A stretch of DNA of 56,387 nucleotides, taken from NCBI GenBank assembly GCA_937136055.1, contig CAKZOD010000056.1, positions 1 to 56,387 of the forward strand. Reading direction: 5' to 3'. Origin of the DNA: an uncultured Oceanospirillaceae bacterium (GTDB taxonomy: Bacteria > Pseudomonadota > Gammaproteobacteria > Pseudomonadales > Balneatricaceae). The position numbers and the translations under genes are program-made. The notes under the pieces were generated by a model. The model was not told the DNA's origin and ran no database searches. It was given only the letters and a program-made list of their open reading frames with translations. Shown one piece after another: positions 26,015 to 35,195 of this stretch (its first letter is position 1; every line of letters starts with the position of its first letter).

Positions 26015-26348
26015 GGTCTGGCTCTCTGTTATTAGCAGGCGTACTCTGTGGCGTATAGAGGCTGGTTTGGGTGATCTCTTGGCGTTTAATTTGCATCCCC
26101 TCGGTGATTTGAGTAAGGCATGCTTGACGATTGGGAACATCGTCTATTTCGACTAAGCATTCAAAGCACACACCCATTGCACAATAGGCAGAGCGCGGCT
26201 GCTCAGTAACAGGTGCAAGGCGCGTGATCTTGTCATCAGCAAGGGCAAGCGCTGCCCATACGCTGCTGTTTGCATCAACTTCAACCGCTGTTGAGTTAAT
26301 GTTTACGGTGACTTTGTCGCAGTTTTCTTTTTTCAACGAACGAAACAT
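26007..26348 (-). CDS. 2Fe-2S ferredoxin-like small subunit (HcnA/OoxC type)
   Basis: About 113 residues from the ATG at 26348, preceded by an AAAGGCGGG ribosome site; a GTG at 26363 is less likely. The plant-type ferredoxin loop reads Y-C-A-M-G-V-C-F-E-C, and a fourth Cys follows in R-Q-A-C-L. Proteins of this size and motif form the smallest subunit of opine oxidase, hydrogen cyanide synthase and D-hydroxyproline dehydrogenase complexes. It is the first gene of the three-subunit set and overlaps the next by 8 bases. A terminator and likely promoter upstream separate it from the TRAP genes. Confidence 0.85.
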   Translation of the reverse strand: MFRSLKKENCDKVTVNINSTAVEVDANSSVWAALALADDKITRLAPVTEQPRSAYCAMGVCFECLVEIDDVPNRQACLTQITEGMQIKRQEITQTSLYTPQSTPANNREPDHD

Positions 26349-26536
26349 TTTCCCGCCTTTCACTTAAAGAGGTAATACAACACGATGCATTTAATACTGT
26401 GTGATGTTGTTTGAATCAGATTGTATCTTCAGGGTGAATACCTGAAACAGGCGCTCGGTTAGAGCCGTTGTTGCATACAAAATTGGCATGTTGAACTGAC
26501 TAGTAGAATCTAAAATCAGCTGTTGAAGCTTCGCAA

Positions 26537-26571
26537 ATCAATTGAGGGGAGGATTGCTCCCCTCAATTGAT
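26537..26571 (-). terminator. Hairpin downstream of TRAP dctP
   Basis: ATCAATTGAGGGGA and its exact reverse complement form a 14-bp stem with a 7-base loop, 20 bases past the stop codon of the binding-protein gene. It implies that the TRAP genes and the oxidase genes are at least partly separate transcripts, or that expression steps down here. Confidence 0.75.
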
Positions 26572-26590
26572 CACTCGCTTAAATCAATGA

Positions 26591-27604
26591 TTATTTGATT
26601 TTGTCTAGGATGCCTTGTGCCCACTCTTGACCAACGTCTTCCATGATTTTAGGCCATACTTCTGCACGTACTTTTTTAGCGGCTGCTGCTAGCTCTTCGT
26701 TGCTTAGCTTAACGATCGTTGTGCCGTTATCAGCTAGCTTTTGCTCGAATGCACCTTGATCAGCTTCTGCTTTTGTCCAGCGTGTTTTTTCAAAATCAAC
26801 TGCCGCTTGTTGCAGTGCCTTTTGATCTTCGCTATCTAATGAGTTGAATTTCTCAGTGTTGATAATCATGTACCAAACTTCGAAGTGAGTGTTAACCGGT
26901 ACATATGTTTTAGTCACATCGCGGAAAGATGCGTAGTAACCTTCAGCACCAGAGCCGATTACACCGTCAACAACACCTGTTTGCACAGCGGTGAATGCTT
27001 CAGAGAATGGGATTGGCGAGCTGATGTAGCCCAATGCATCAGACGTTAACTGGAAGCTTTTGATACCAGGAACACGTACTTTGATACCTTTTTCAGCGTA
27101 TGCATCACCTGGCTTAACCGCATCACGATTTAGTGCAACACCACCGAAATATACAGGGTATGCCGCAAGCATGGTGATATCTTGCTTAGCGTAAAGGCCT
27201 TTCATTGCATCGTAGATTGCGCCATTAGGGCCGTAGATCTCACGCGCTTTGTCCCAGTTTTCAGCAACGTATGGGAACGCACTGATTTGCATTTGACGAG
27301 AAGCAGCTGTAGCTGCAGGCTGTACTGCCATGTCGATAGCGCCAATTGAGATACGCTCTTGCACAGTGGTGTAATCACCTAGTGCGCTGGCTGCGAAAAT
27401 TTTAACTTTAACGTCGTCGCCAGTTTTAGCGGCTACGTCTTTAGAGAAAGCACGTAGCTCGTTATCAACCGTTGCGCCCTGTGGACGAATGTGACTAATT
27501 TTTAGGGTAGCGGCTTCTGCTACGATGCTAAGGCTCATAGCACCTGCGATAACAGTCGCGCCGATAATTTTGCTTAGTGGCTTTTTATTAAGTATAGGTT
27601 TCAT
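26591..27604 (-). CDS. TRAP transporter substrate-binding protein (DctP family)
   Basis: About 337 residues from the ATG at 27604, chosen over 27664 because an AGAGAAGG site precedes it and it gives a normal signal peptide (basic start, hydrophobic I-I-G-A-T-V-I-A-G-A-M, cleavage after A-E-A). The mature protein shows L-K-I-S-H, the G-I-K-V-R-V-P-G-I-K region with the Arg that binds substrate carboxylates in TRAP receptors, and Q-T-G-V-V-D-G-V-I-G. It delivers a carboxylate-containing solute to the DctQM pair. The ligand is unknown; the neighbouring genes suggest an amine- or amino-acid-like compound. Confidence 0.9.
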   Translation of the reverse strand: MKPILNKKPLSKIIGATVIAGAMSLSIVAEAATLKISHIRPQGATVDNELRAFSKDVAAKTGDDVKVKIFAASALGDYTTVQERISIGAIDMAVQPAATAASRQMQISAFPYVAENWDKAREIYGPNGAIYDAMKGLYAKQDITMLAAYPVYFGGVALNRDAVKPGDAYAEKGIKVRVPGIKSFQLTSDALGYISSPIPFSEAFTAVQTGVVDGVIGSGAEGYYASFRDVTKTYVPVNTHFEVWYMIINTEKFNSLDSEDQKALQQAAVDFEKTRWTKAEADQGAFEQKLADNGTTIVKLSNEELAAAAKKVRAEVWPKIMEDVGQEWAQGILDKIK

Positions 27605-27685
27605 TGTTTTTCCTTCTCTGTTTTTTTGTTGTTCATTGATTGGAATGATGAGCGTGGCTGGCACGCTCAGGGTTTGTTCGATCTC

Positions 27686-28984
27686 TTAATACCCAAACAC
27701 GCGTGGTAAGAAGAGTGATAAGTCCGACCAGAAAGAGGTCAAGAATACGACGGGTAAGTAACCTGTCACGATAAGCAGCATCGCAGGGCGAATAACTTGT
27801 GTGACGGGCACTTTACCGATACGAGCACCGAGATAGAGGATGGATGCATAAGGTGGTGTTACACCGCCCATCGCCGTGTTAACACCCATGATTGCAGCGA
27901 ACTGAATTGGGCTGATGCCGATGGCTTCCATCAGAGGTAGCAATAGAGGTGCAATCAAAATGATAGCGGTAACATCGTTGACCACCATGCCCACTAAAAA
28001 GAGCAAAATGTTGATCAAAATGAGCAGTACCACCTTGTTATCGGTGATCGAGAAAATCGATTCGACAATCGCCTGGGGGATGCTCTCAAGAACAAACATC
28101 TGCGATAAGATCATGCTGAATAAAATCATCAACATGATAGTGCCCACAGAAGTCGATGCTTCTTTACCGGCGCCGATAAAGGTTTTCATGTCTAGGCCTT
28201 TGTAGATCAAAAAGCCGACTGGAATTGCATAAATAACGGCAACAGCAGCTGCCTCTGTCGGCGTCATAATGCCGCCGTAGATACCACCTAAAATGATCAC
28301 AGGCATTAACAGCGCAGGCGTTGCTTTAAAGCCACGACGTTTTACTTCTTGTGTGAACTCTTTACCTTCAGGGCGCGCTTCAAGTACTAGCGGGAATTTG
28401 CGAGCTAGCCATAAGTTAACCGAAGAGAAACTCGTCATGATCAATAGGCCAGGGCCTAAAGTCGCTAGGAAGCAAGCTAGGATAGAAGTATCTGTCACCC
28501 AGCCGTAAACGATCATGGTGACACTTGGCGGTATTAACAAACCTAGTAGTGAGGCATTGGCAATTAATGCAGTTGCATAGGCACGCGGATAGCCTTGCTT
28601 TTCCATTTCAGGAATCAGCAGTGGGCCAATCGCAGCAACACCGGTTAAACCAGAACCAGAAATAGCGCCGATCAAGGCACAGCTAATGGTTGCTACAACT
28701 CCTAAACCGCCACGTAAGTGGCCGACAAAGATGTTAACGAAGTTCAACAAACTGGCAGCTATACCGCTGACACTCATAATGGTGCCGGCAAGTACAAATA
28801 GTGGAATAGCCAGTAAGACAGGGTTGCCAAGCTGTTGGAATCCCCACAGCATGTTGCCTTTCATGAATACATCACCGGCGAAGTACATCACCATTAAACC
28901 ACCACCGAAACAATAAGGCAGTGGCACACCTAAAGTCAGTAAGATGACAAGTACAACAACAGCGAGTAGTGCTACTTCAATCAT
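27686..28984 (-). CDS. TRAP transporter large permease (DctM family)
   Basis: 432 residues with about 12 hydrophobic segments and no soluble domain, the usual DctM size. Motifs typical of the family are visible: G-A-I-S-G-S-G-L-T-G-V-A-A-I-G, L-L-I-P-P-S, T-P-T-E-A-A-A-V-A, and G-G-V-T-P-P-Y. It forms the Na+-coupled channel with DctQ. The start codon overlaps the dctQ stop (ATGA). Confidence 0.95.
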   Translation of the reverse strand: MIEVALLAVVVLVILLTLGVPLPYCFGGGLMVMYFAGDVFMKGNMLWGFQQLGNPVLLAIPLFVLAGTIMSVSGIAASLLNFVNIFVGHLRGGLGVVATISCALIGAISGSGLTGVAAIGPLLIPEMEKQGYPRAYATALIANASLLGLLIPPSVTMIVYGWVTDTSILACFLATLGPGLLIMTSFSSVNLWLARKFPLVLEARPEGKEFTQEVKRRGFKATPALLMPVIILGGIYGGIMTPTEAAAVAVIYAIPVGFLIYKGLDMKTFIGAGKEASTSVGTIMLMILFSMILSQMFVLESIPQAIVESIFSITDNKVVLLILINILLFLVGMVVNDVTAIILIAPLLLPLMEAIGISPIQFAAIMGVNTAMGGVTPPYASILYLGARIGKVPVTQVIRPAMLLIVTGYLPVVFLTSFWSDLSLFLPRVFGY

Positions 28985-29457
28985 GATGGGCTCTCCGTTG
29001 GTTGTTTAAGTTGTTTGATGTGTTGGATTAAGTGGCCAAATGTGTAAAGCATCATGGCGATAAGACCTAGCAGCAGCGCTACATCTACATAGAATGTAGG
29101 GATGTACAGGGTAGGGCTCTCTTTCCACACACGGTGTGAGTATTTGATGAAATCCCATGCCCAATAAGTCAGCCAGCAACCCACCACTAATGAACAGACT
29201 TCACCAATAATGGCGAGCACTGTGTGTGCGGTTTTAGTTTTCAGGAAAATTTCAAGGACGTTAGCGCGGATATGGGTGTTCTCACGTGAAGCGTTGACAG
29301 CTCCTAACATGTACAGCCACATTGTTGGGTAGAGCAAACTTTCCTCTAAGCCCATCACGGGTATTTCCAAAACATACCGAGTGATCACTTGTACAAACTG
29401 ACCGAGGGCAACGAAGCAGATCATTGCTGTCAGTAAGATACCGAAGAATCGATTCAT
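28981..29457 (-). CDS. TRAP transporter small permease (DctQ family)
   Basis: 158 residues with four membrane segments, the normal DctQ plan. The W-L-Y-M-L-G-A segment before S-R-E-N-T-H-I-R-A-N-V is characteristic of the family. It is the first gene of the minus-strand TRAP operon, divergent from a LysR gene 246 bases away. Confidence 0.92.
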   Translation of the reverse strand: MNRFFGILLTAMICFVALGQFVQVITRYVLEIPVMGLEESLLYPTMWLYMLGAVNASRENTHIRANVLEIFLKTKTAHTVLAIIGEVCSLVVGCWLTYWAWDFIKYSHRVWKESPTLYIPTFYVDVALLLGLIAMMLYTFGHLIQHIKQLKQPTESPS

Positions 29458-29606
29458 GATAAGTTCTCTTATTATTATTCATCGTAAACGCGTAAAAATT
29501 GCCTTTAGCAAGGTCTTTCACTGCGTTGTTAAACGAACACTGATTTGTGATTTGATTGATAATGTCAAACTGAGTGTATAGAATCAAAGCGATAATATTG
29601 ATGGTT

Positions 29607-29638
29607 CCATAGATTTTTCTTATGGTTTTTTCTTATGG
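29607..29638. promoter_or_regulatory. Direct and inverted repeats, possible LysR binding region
   Basis: ATTTTTCTTATGG (29613-29625) is followed directly by TTTTTTCTTATGG (29626-29638). CCATA at 29607-29611 pairs with TATGG as an inverted repeat. The site lies 65-95 bases before the LysR start in the divergent TRAP/LysR gap. The role is inferred from position. Confidence 0.5.
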
Positions 29639-29703
29639 ATTGTTTTGATCAAAGCTGTGGTTGCAAATGTGGTTTTGATTGAATGTATTCAGGGTAGTGA
29701 GAG

Positions 29704-30639
29704 ATGAATTTAAATATCAGACAGTTACAAGCTTTTAGAGAGGTGATGCGCACAGGCTCCATTTCTGAGGCCGCACGTACACTCAATCGAACCCAGCCTG
29801 CGGTGAGCTCAATGATTGCAACTTTAGAGGCTGAATTAGGCATCGAGCTCTTTGAAAGGCAGCGCGGTCGTTTAGTTAAAAAACCGGAATCGCAATATTT
29901 TTATGAGGAGACAGAAGCGATATTAGAGCGCTTGGCACGCTCTGCGAGAACCATGCGAGAAGTAGGGGCACTCGAAGAAGGGCGCTTGCGTATCGCCTGT
30001 ATGCCTTCATCATCACTGTTTGTGATGCCCAAGCTGGTGGCGCAGTTCGTGCGTGATAAACCTAAGGTAAAAGTCTCTTTAATGATGCGCGCCTCCAGTG
30101 TGATTGAAGAGTGGATAGCATCCCAGCAATACGATATCGGCCTTGCTGAAACGCCGCCGCCAAATCGCGCTATCAGCCAGCGTGACTTTTCACTTAACTG
30201 TGTCTGTGTGATGCGCAAAGATGACCCGCTAGCGAGACACCCAAGCATTACCCCAGAGCACCTCAGCGGCTTGCCAATCGCAACTCTACAAGAAGGGCAC
30301 CCCAATCAAGCCGCAACATTTGACGCCTTTGAGAGTGTGGGCGCTAAGATAAACCAGCGCTTTGAGTTACGTAACTTTCAGCCGGCACTGACATTAGTTG
30401 AAGAAGGGCTGTGCTATTGTATTTGCGATCCTATCAGCGCCTCTAACTATTTTAATTATCAGCAGCACGATAACAGCTTGTGCTTCAAGCCTTTTACACC
30501 TTCGGTGCCATTACTGGTCTCTATTTTACAACCTGCACACCGCCCTGCATCACTTTTGACTTCTGCATTTAGCCAGTTGTTGACTGAGCAAATAGTGACT
30601 TTAGATAGGCAGTTTCAGGGGGGCGATTCGCAGGTGTAG
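29704..30639 (+). CDS. LysR-family regulator, OccR/NocR-like
   Basis: 311 residues. Residues 1-60 are the LysR winged helix-turn-helix (Q-L-Q-A-F-R-E-V-M-R-T-G-S-I-S-E-A-A). The rest is a periplasmic-binding-protein-like sensor with R-I-A-C-M-P-S and G-L-A-E-T-P-P segments. The pattern is close to OccR/NocR and other regulators of opine and basic amino-acid uptake, which fits an opine-oxidase-like operon. It is divergent from the TRAP operon, as expected for the regulator of that transporter. Its stop codon lies inside a terminator hairpin. Confidence 0.88.
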   Translation: MNLNIRQLQAFREVMRTGSISEAARTLNRTQPAVSSMIATLEAELGIELFERQRGRLVKKPESQYFYEETEAILERLARSARTMREVGALEEGRLRIACMPSSSLFVMPKLVAQFVRDKPKVKVSLMMRASSVIEEWIASQQYDIGLAETPPPNRAISQRDFSLNCVCVMRKDDPLARHPSITPEHLSGLPIATLQEGHPNQAATFDAFESVGAKINQRFELRNFQPALTLVEEGLCYCICDPISASNYFNYQQHDNSLCFKPFTPSVPLLVSILQPAHRPASLLTSAFSQLLTEQIVTLDRQFQGGDSQV

Positions 30640-30653
30640 TTTAGTACTACACC
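30633..30653 (+). terminator. Hairpin overlapping the LysR stop codon
   Basis: GGTGTAGT and ACTACACC with a 5-base loop. The stop codon (30637-30639) lies in the left arm. The U-run is poor, so terminator strength is uncertain; it separates the LysR gene from the end of gspN. Confidence 0.5.
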
Positions 30654-30705
30654 CTTGTTACTCTAAACCCCTACTACTATACACATTTGCACTTTAGACA
30701 GGACA

Positions 30706-31428
30706 TTACAGATAGCCATTGCCTTGGATTAAGTATTTATCTTTGCTGAGGGTTTTGCTGGCAATGCTCTCTAATTGCTGTGAAATGACTTTGTTCGTTG
30801 AACTTGCTGTCATCGATGATTGGTAATAACCACGTGAATCAATGGTTATGCTGCCTTTAATATTGGTCGAATTATCTAAGCTCGCATAATCAAGTTTGAA
30901 CGCACCTGTATTGGTGCAGGAAATATCGGCTTTTAGTTGGGCTAAGTTTAGCCCTGAAAAAGTGATGTTTTTTAGATTTATCGTACCGGCGTTATCGATA
31001 CATTGTTGCGATTGAAAATTACTCAGCTGAGCGCTAAATTCTGCTGAAACTAAATTAAAGATAGGGTTAATACTAGATAGAGAATTCACATTATTATGCA
31101 ACACAATATCGTAACTTGAGCCTAAAGAGAGTAGGTCGATAGCGATGGTGGCGCTTAGATTTTGTTTTTCATGAAACAGGTCCCAGCTCAGTTGGGCTTT
31201 CAATAAAGCGCTAGCATTAAACCCCCATTGCCAGTTATCAGCACTGTATTGTGGGGAGAGCATTGGTGCAAACACAGAGCTAGAACCGGACCAGATCGTA
31301 CCTTCCACATTGCTAAGGATAATAGGAGCGGGTTGTGTTTTAAGCTGCGAATACAACCAGTTAGCCGGTATGTTGACGATTAGTGTAATAATCAAAGAGA
31401 TGCAAAATACAATGATTGCTTTTAGCAT
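30706..31428 (-). CDS. gspN: Type II secretion system protein N
   Basis: About 240 residues from the ATG at 31428; a TTG at 31443 would add five residues and overlap gspM. It has one N-terminal membrane segment and a periplasmic domain. W-L-Y-S-Q-L-K and V-E-G-T-I-W-S-G-S-S are the GspN family opening, and the L-S-W-D-L region follows. GspN is a variable inner-membrane component associated with pseudopilus/secretin assembly. It is the last gene of the complete gsp operon. Confidence 0.88.
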   Translation of the reverse strand: MLKAIIVFCISLIITLIVNIPANWLYSQLKTQPAPIILSNVEGTIWSGSSSVFAPMLSPQYSADNWQWGFNASALLKAQLSWDLFHEKQNLSATIAIDLLSLGSSYDIVLHNNVNSLSSINPIFNLVSAEFSAQLSNFQSQQCIDNAGTINLKNITFSGLNLAQLKADISCTNTGAFKLDYASLDNSTNIKGSITIDSRGYYQSSMTASSTNKVISQQLESIASKTLSKDKYLIQGNGYL

Positions 31429-31432
31429 AGTG

Positions 31433-31906
31433 CTAGTTTCCAAGTGTCACTGTTAACCGAGAATTGACTCTGCCCGGTGTTTTAGCGCTGCTGATTTGTA
31501 ATTGAGATGTTGTTACGCCCATCTCTTGTAAGTCTTTAACTAAGCGCAGTACATCGTCGAATTGGCTGTTGTTAAATAGATAGCTAACCGCGTTGTTATT
31601 GATATTTTGAATACGCTCGACAGTGATTTTATGAACCTGTAATAGCTGATTCATCAGCTGTCTTAATTGGCTGGTGCTGGTTATCGACATAGCTGCGCTG
31701 GGCGAGCTTTGTAAATTGCCTGCGTTATTCTTCATCCATGTCAATTGCTGCTCTTTGTTGGCAATACTTTTATTTAGCTTAGCTTGAGTGTCTATAATGG
31801 GTTTAATCAGCACTAACCAGGCTATTAAGATGAGTACTAATGGCGTTGCAAGCTTGATTATTAGTTGCTCGCGTGAGGAGAGCGCATGGTATTTATCTTT
31901 GAGCAT
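31433..31906 (-). CDS. gspM: Type II secretion system protein M
   Basis: 157 residues: a cytoplasmic tail (Y-H-A-L-S-S-R-E-Q), one membrane segment (about 20-40) and a small periplasmic ferredoxin-like domain preceded by a short coiled coil (K-L-N-K-S-I-A-N-K-E-Q). GspM dimerises with GspL in the inner-membrane platform. One base separates it from gspL. Confidence 0.9.
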   Translation of the reverse strand: MLKDKYHALSSREQLIIKLATPLVLILIAWLVLIKPIIDTQAKLNKSIANKEQQLTWMKNNAGNLQSSPSAAMSITSTSQLRQLMNQLLQVHKITVERIQNINNNAVSYLFNNSQFDDVLRLVKDLQEMGVTTSQLQISSAKTPGRVNSRLTVTLGN

Positions 31907-31907
31907 A

Positions 31908-33146
31908 CTAATTAGCCTCTATCGTCACGATTGAAGTGACAGCTTGGTTGTTAGAAGATTTCTGTAATGTACCGAGCGTCGCTTTGCTAGTGTTTGTCAG
32001 TTGCTGGTTTAGCTGTTGGGCTAAGTTTTCCAGTGAATTGTAATCTTTTGCTTCCACTTGCAGTCTTAGAGCCAGAGGGCTGTTGTCATACTTTAAATGA
32101 ATGAGTGTAATATTTTGCTGTTGAAGAATAGGAGCAATCACGTTCAACCAAGGTAAAAAGCGTTGCTCGCTGTTATTGGAAGCGTTTTTAAGCTTTCCGC
32201 GCATTTGTTGATAGGGGGAAGTAACTCTTTTATCGTTTGGAAATAACTGCTTATATAGAGTGACCATTTCATCTTTAAGCTGCTGGTTCTTCTTCGCTAA
32301 TTGCTGATTATCAACGATGGCTGAAACAAGTAAACCTAGCGCTAATAAAGCAGCGCCGATAGCAGGGGCTTTAAAAACGTTTAATGAGTTGTTCTGTTGT
32401 CTTTTTTGAGCAAACTTACCTTGTAAGAAATTGATCATGCCCGCATTAGAGCGATGGATATAGTTACTGGCTAACTTGAGCAAAAGGGATTTATCAGCGT
32501 GTTGCTCGTCAGTCGTTGTTGGTTCAGTATTTATAGGCGTTTGCTCGCCTTTGGCAGTTAAGCCATTGAGTGCTTGCGATTGATCTTGATCTGGCCAGAG
32601 GGTTTGGCGCATTTTGTTGAAAACAGTCGGTGTCATCACCCCACTAAATTGTGCACTGTTTATTAGTATGCGTTGGCCGCTTTGATAAGTCGACAAAGGC
32701 TGCTCTGAGTTACCCAGTAAAGTAAAGTCAGCTAGTAGGGAGCGAACCTTAATTCCTGCATCTTGAATATGAGCGAGGCATTTTTCAATTGTTGCCTGTT
32801 CAATCACTAAACTGGTCACTTGGAGATCGACAATACTACTATTGACGATGTGTAAATCTTCCAATTTAGAGCTTAATCGCTCCTCAATTTGAAAGGGGAT
32901 TGTGCTCAGCGCCGCTTTACTTTTATTGGGTAGATCTACCTTGAGTGAGCGCACCTCTTCGCCGGGGATAATCAGCACAGCGGGTGGGCTGTCAGCTGAG
33001 AGTGAGACGCTAGTTAGGTGGGATAAACTGGATAGTCCCTTCTCTTGAGGCGCTTGCTTATTTGTTTCCCAAAGAACCCAAGGTAGTTGAGTTTGCGAGG
33101 TGAGTAAGTTGGTTCTTGGTAGATAGATAAAAAGGTATACGCTCAA
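31908..33146 (-). CDS. gspL: Type II secretion system protein L
   Basis: 412 residues. The first about 250 form the cytoplasmic actin-like domain that binds the GspE ATPase. Then come one membrane segment (about 265-280) and a periplasmic ferredoxin-like domain (about 320-412). Length and order are normal. A hydrophilic stretch near 200-225 (T-N-T-E-P-T-T-T-D-E-Q) is variable in the family. The start overlaps the gspK stop by 4 bases. Confidence 0.92.
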   Translation of the reverse strand: MSVYLFIYLPRTNLLTSQTQLPWVLWETNKQAPQEKGLSSLSHLTSVSLSADSPPAVLIIPGEEVRSLKVDLPNKSKAALSTIPFQIEERLSSKLEDLHIVNSSIVDLQVTSLVIEQATIEKCLAHIQDAGIKVRSLLADFTLLGNSEQPLSTYQSGQRILINSAQFSGVMTPTVFNKMRQTLWPDQDQSQALNGLTAKGEQTPINTEPTTTDEQHADKSLLLKLASNYIHRSNAGMINFLQGKFAQKRQQNNSLNVFKAPAIGAALLALGLLVSAIVDNQQLAKKNQQLKDEMVTLYKQLFPNDKRVTSPYQQMRGKLKNASNNSEQRFLPWLNVIAPILQQQNITLIHLKYDNSPLALRLQVEAKDYNSLENLAQQLNQQLTNTSKATLGTLQKSSNNQAVTSIVTIEAN

Positions 33147-34198
33147 GAGATAACTCCATATTGTCTACTAATTACATCCACTGTTTTGTCCTCATTTATT
33201 CGCATCAGGGAGATTAAACTAAATTTTGAATTTTTGTAACTGACCTTAGTTTCAATTTGAAAGTAGCGGTTTTCAACAGTGAAGGCCTTTCTTTGAGCAG
33301 TGTTTATTTCAATATCTTTAAAGGCAGGTAGTTGCCAAAACTCATCGACACTTGCCCATCCCTCTTGTGGGCGATCTTCAATGATTGATTTAGCTTGCTG
33401 GGCATCAACTTTATCGATCAATATTGCACTTATTAACACGGCGCTGTTTTCGTTTAACTGATTAATATTGACTTGTAGTTGATTGTCTCCCGGGCGGGCG
33501 CACAAGTGCTTTTCAGCCTTGCTAAAATCTACATGCTCTTCACCGAGGAAGCTTAGCATTTCAGCTTTGCTGAACAAGTGCTGGTTAGCGGTTAGTAAAG
33601 CTGGTTGCTCAGATGCATAAAAGGTATTTTCAGCACCGTAGTTGCCCACGGGGATGTTATCAGCATCAAGCCAATCAATGAGTCTATCTGAGAAAAATTG
33701 ACTGCGCTCGCTGCTGATTGAAAAGTGGCCAAAGAGGGTGGAGAGTTGTTGGCGTTTTAACGCGACCCCTATTAATTTAGCCGTGTTTTCATTTTTATTC
33801 TCAGTTTCAGACGGTACATTAGCGTTATCGTGAGCGACCCTGTTGGGGGATTGTTTTGCGCTGCGCTCAGAGAAACTATTGAGGTTAAAGCAATCCTGCA
33901 TAAGGGTTACATCGATTGCTATATTGCCATCAGTGATTGGGAAAAAAAGCTGGCGTTTATCTTCGGGTATATATTTTTGACTGACGTATTTCTTACTCTC
34001 TAGCTTAGCGTATTCTTCCCCAGCTTTAGCGTACCAGTAGCTCTGCTGTAAATCTTTTAAGCCCGTTTGATGTGCCGTTATGCTTTTTGCCGAATCAAAA
34101 ATTTGGACCGCTAATATACTCATCACCGAGAGCACGCCAAGCACTAAAATTAGCGCTGCGCCGCGATGATGTTTAGCAGGGGGGAGTTTGATTTGCAT
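33143..34198 (-). CDS. gspK: Type II secretion minor pseudopilin K
   Basis: 351 residues, long for a pilin because of the alpha-helical insertion domain specific to GspK. The N-terminus H-H-R-G-A-A-L-I-L-V-L-G-V-L is the K-type leader: cleavage after Gly and, as in all GspK, no Glu at position 5, which fits a tip position. The insert region (about 110-260) includes the D-W-L-D-A-D metal-site motif. It caps the pseudopilus with I and J. Confidence 0.93.
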   Translation of the reverse strand: MQIKLPPAKHHRGAALILVLGVLSVMSILAVQIFDSAKSITAHQTGLKDLQQSYWYAKAGEEYAKLESKKYVSQKYIPEDKRQLFFPITDGNIAIDVTLMQDCFNLNSFSERSAKQSPNRVAHDNANVPSETENKNENTAKLIGVALKRQQLSTLFGHFSISSERSQFFSDRLIDWLDADNIPVGNYGAENTFYASEQPALLTANQHLFSKAEMLSFLGEEHVDFSKAEKHLCARPGDNQLQVNINQLNENSAVLISAILIDKVDAQQAKSIIEDRPQEGWASVDEFWQLPAFKDIEINTAQRKAFTVENRYFQIETKVSYKNSKFSLISLMRINEDKTVDVISRQYGVIS

Positions 34199-34809
34199 TA
34201 CGCGCTCGCCCCTGTGATGTTAGCTATAACCTGTAAGTTCCCCCAGTGAGAAGAATCGATGGTGATTCTGATTGCTTTTGGCGCTTTATCCTTATCTGCC
34301 AGATCTGTTTGCCAGCGATCGAGTAAGTAATGAAACTGGATACTATTAACGTTCTCAAGTAACACAGCGCTTGACCACTGCTGGTTGGCAGCGGGAAGGT
34401 GGGTGGCGATTGTCTCACGAATGAGTTGTTGGTTTTGTAATAGGTATCGTACACGATGGATTTTTTGAGTGATTTTTTCATTGGTTGGAGAGCTCTGCAT
34501 GAAACTAAACTCTAGGCTTGTTTCTAAACCAACGATGTTGTGATTACTTTGTACGATGGGCTGCTCTGCACTTTCGAAGGGAAAAATAAGCGGGCGAACC
34601 ACAAGCTGTTCTATATCACTGCGTACGATTTGCAAAGCTCTTTCAATGCGTGTTAATGCCTTCTCTTCTTTGAGTACTTGTGCGTGGTTGCCCATCATGT
34701 TGGGCAGCATAGTGGCTGCGATGACGCCAATTACAGTGGTGATAGCACTAGCGATCATCAGCTCAAGTAATGTGAATCCAGCATGGGGCTGTCTTTTGCG
34801 AATATTCAC
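34198..34809 (-). CDS. gspJ: Type II secretion minor pseudopilin J
   Basis: 203 residues. The prepilin leader is N-I-R-K-R-Q-P-H-A-G, followed by F-T-L-L-E-L-M with Glu at position 5 of the mature protein and a hydrophobic helix. The C-terminal beta domain is the size of GspJ. It shares one base with gspK and four with gspI, in the usual I-J-K order. Confidence 0.92.
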   Translation of the reverse strand: MNIRKRQPHAGFTLLELMIASAITTVIGVIAATMLPNMMGNHAQVLKEEKALTRIERALQIVRSDIEQLVVRPLIFPFESAEQPIVQSNHNIVGLETSLEFSFMQSSPTNEKITQKIHRVRYLLQNQQLIRETIATHLPAANQQWSSAVLLENVNSIQFHYLLDRWQTDLADKDKAPKAIRITIDSSHWGNLQVIANITGASA

Positions 34810-35195
34810 TTTACCCCCTTGTAGGCTGTGATGCTCGCTTGTGTGTATTCGGGGTTAGCTTCAGTAGTTACCGTGAGCTCAATTTTATTAAAGTTAGCGG
34901 TTTGTGTGTTGCTAACTTGGAGCTTCCAGCGATAATTGATATCTGCAAAACGACTGCTGCCTTGCACTGATTCTAATTCGCCTAACATATAAAGGCTCAT
35001 TTGATTATGAGCGACCCAGTTGGCAAACTGTTTTTGTTTAAGCTGGCTGATGTTATTGGTCGATTGGCTTACAGCACTGGATAGCGCAGTAACAGTTATA
35101 GAGAGAATTACTAAGGCAGTCATTACCTCGATTAAAGTAAATCCAACCTGATCCTTAAGCGGTTTTAAGCTGTCACGTTTTCTATAAGCTGGCAT
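34806..35195 (-). CDS. gspI: Type II secretion minor pseudopilin I
   Basis: 129 residues, the usual GspI length. A leader of about 18 residues ends in Q-V-G, followed by F-T-L-I-E-V-M with Glu5. GspI starts tip-complex assembly with J and K. It overlaps gspH by 14 bases. Confidence 0.92.
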   Translation of the reverse strand: MPAYRKRDSLKPLKDQVGFTLIEVMTALVILSITVTALSSAVSQSTNNISQLKQKQFANWVAHNQMSLYMLGELESVQGSSRFADINYRWKLQVSNTQTANFNKIELTVTTEANPEYTQASITAYKGVK

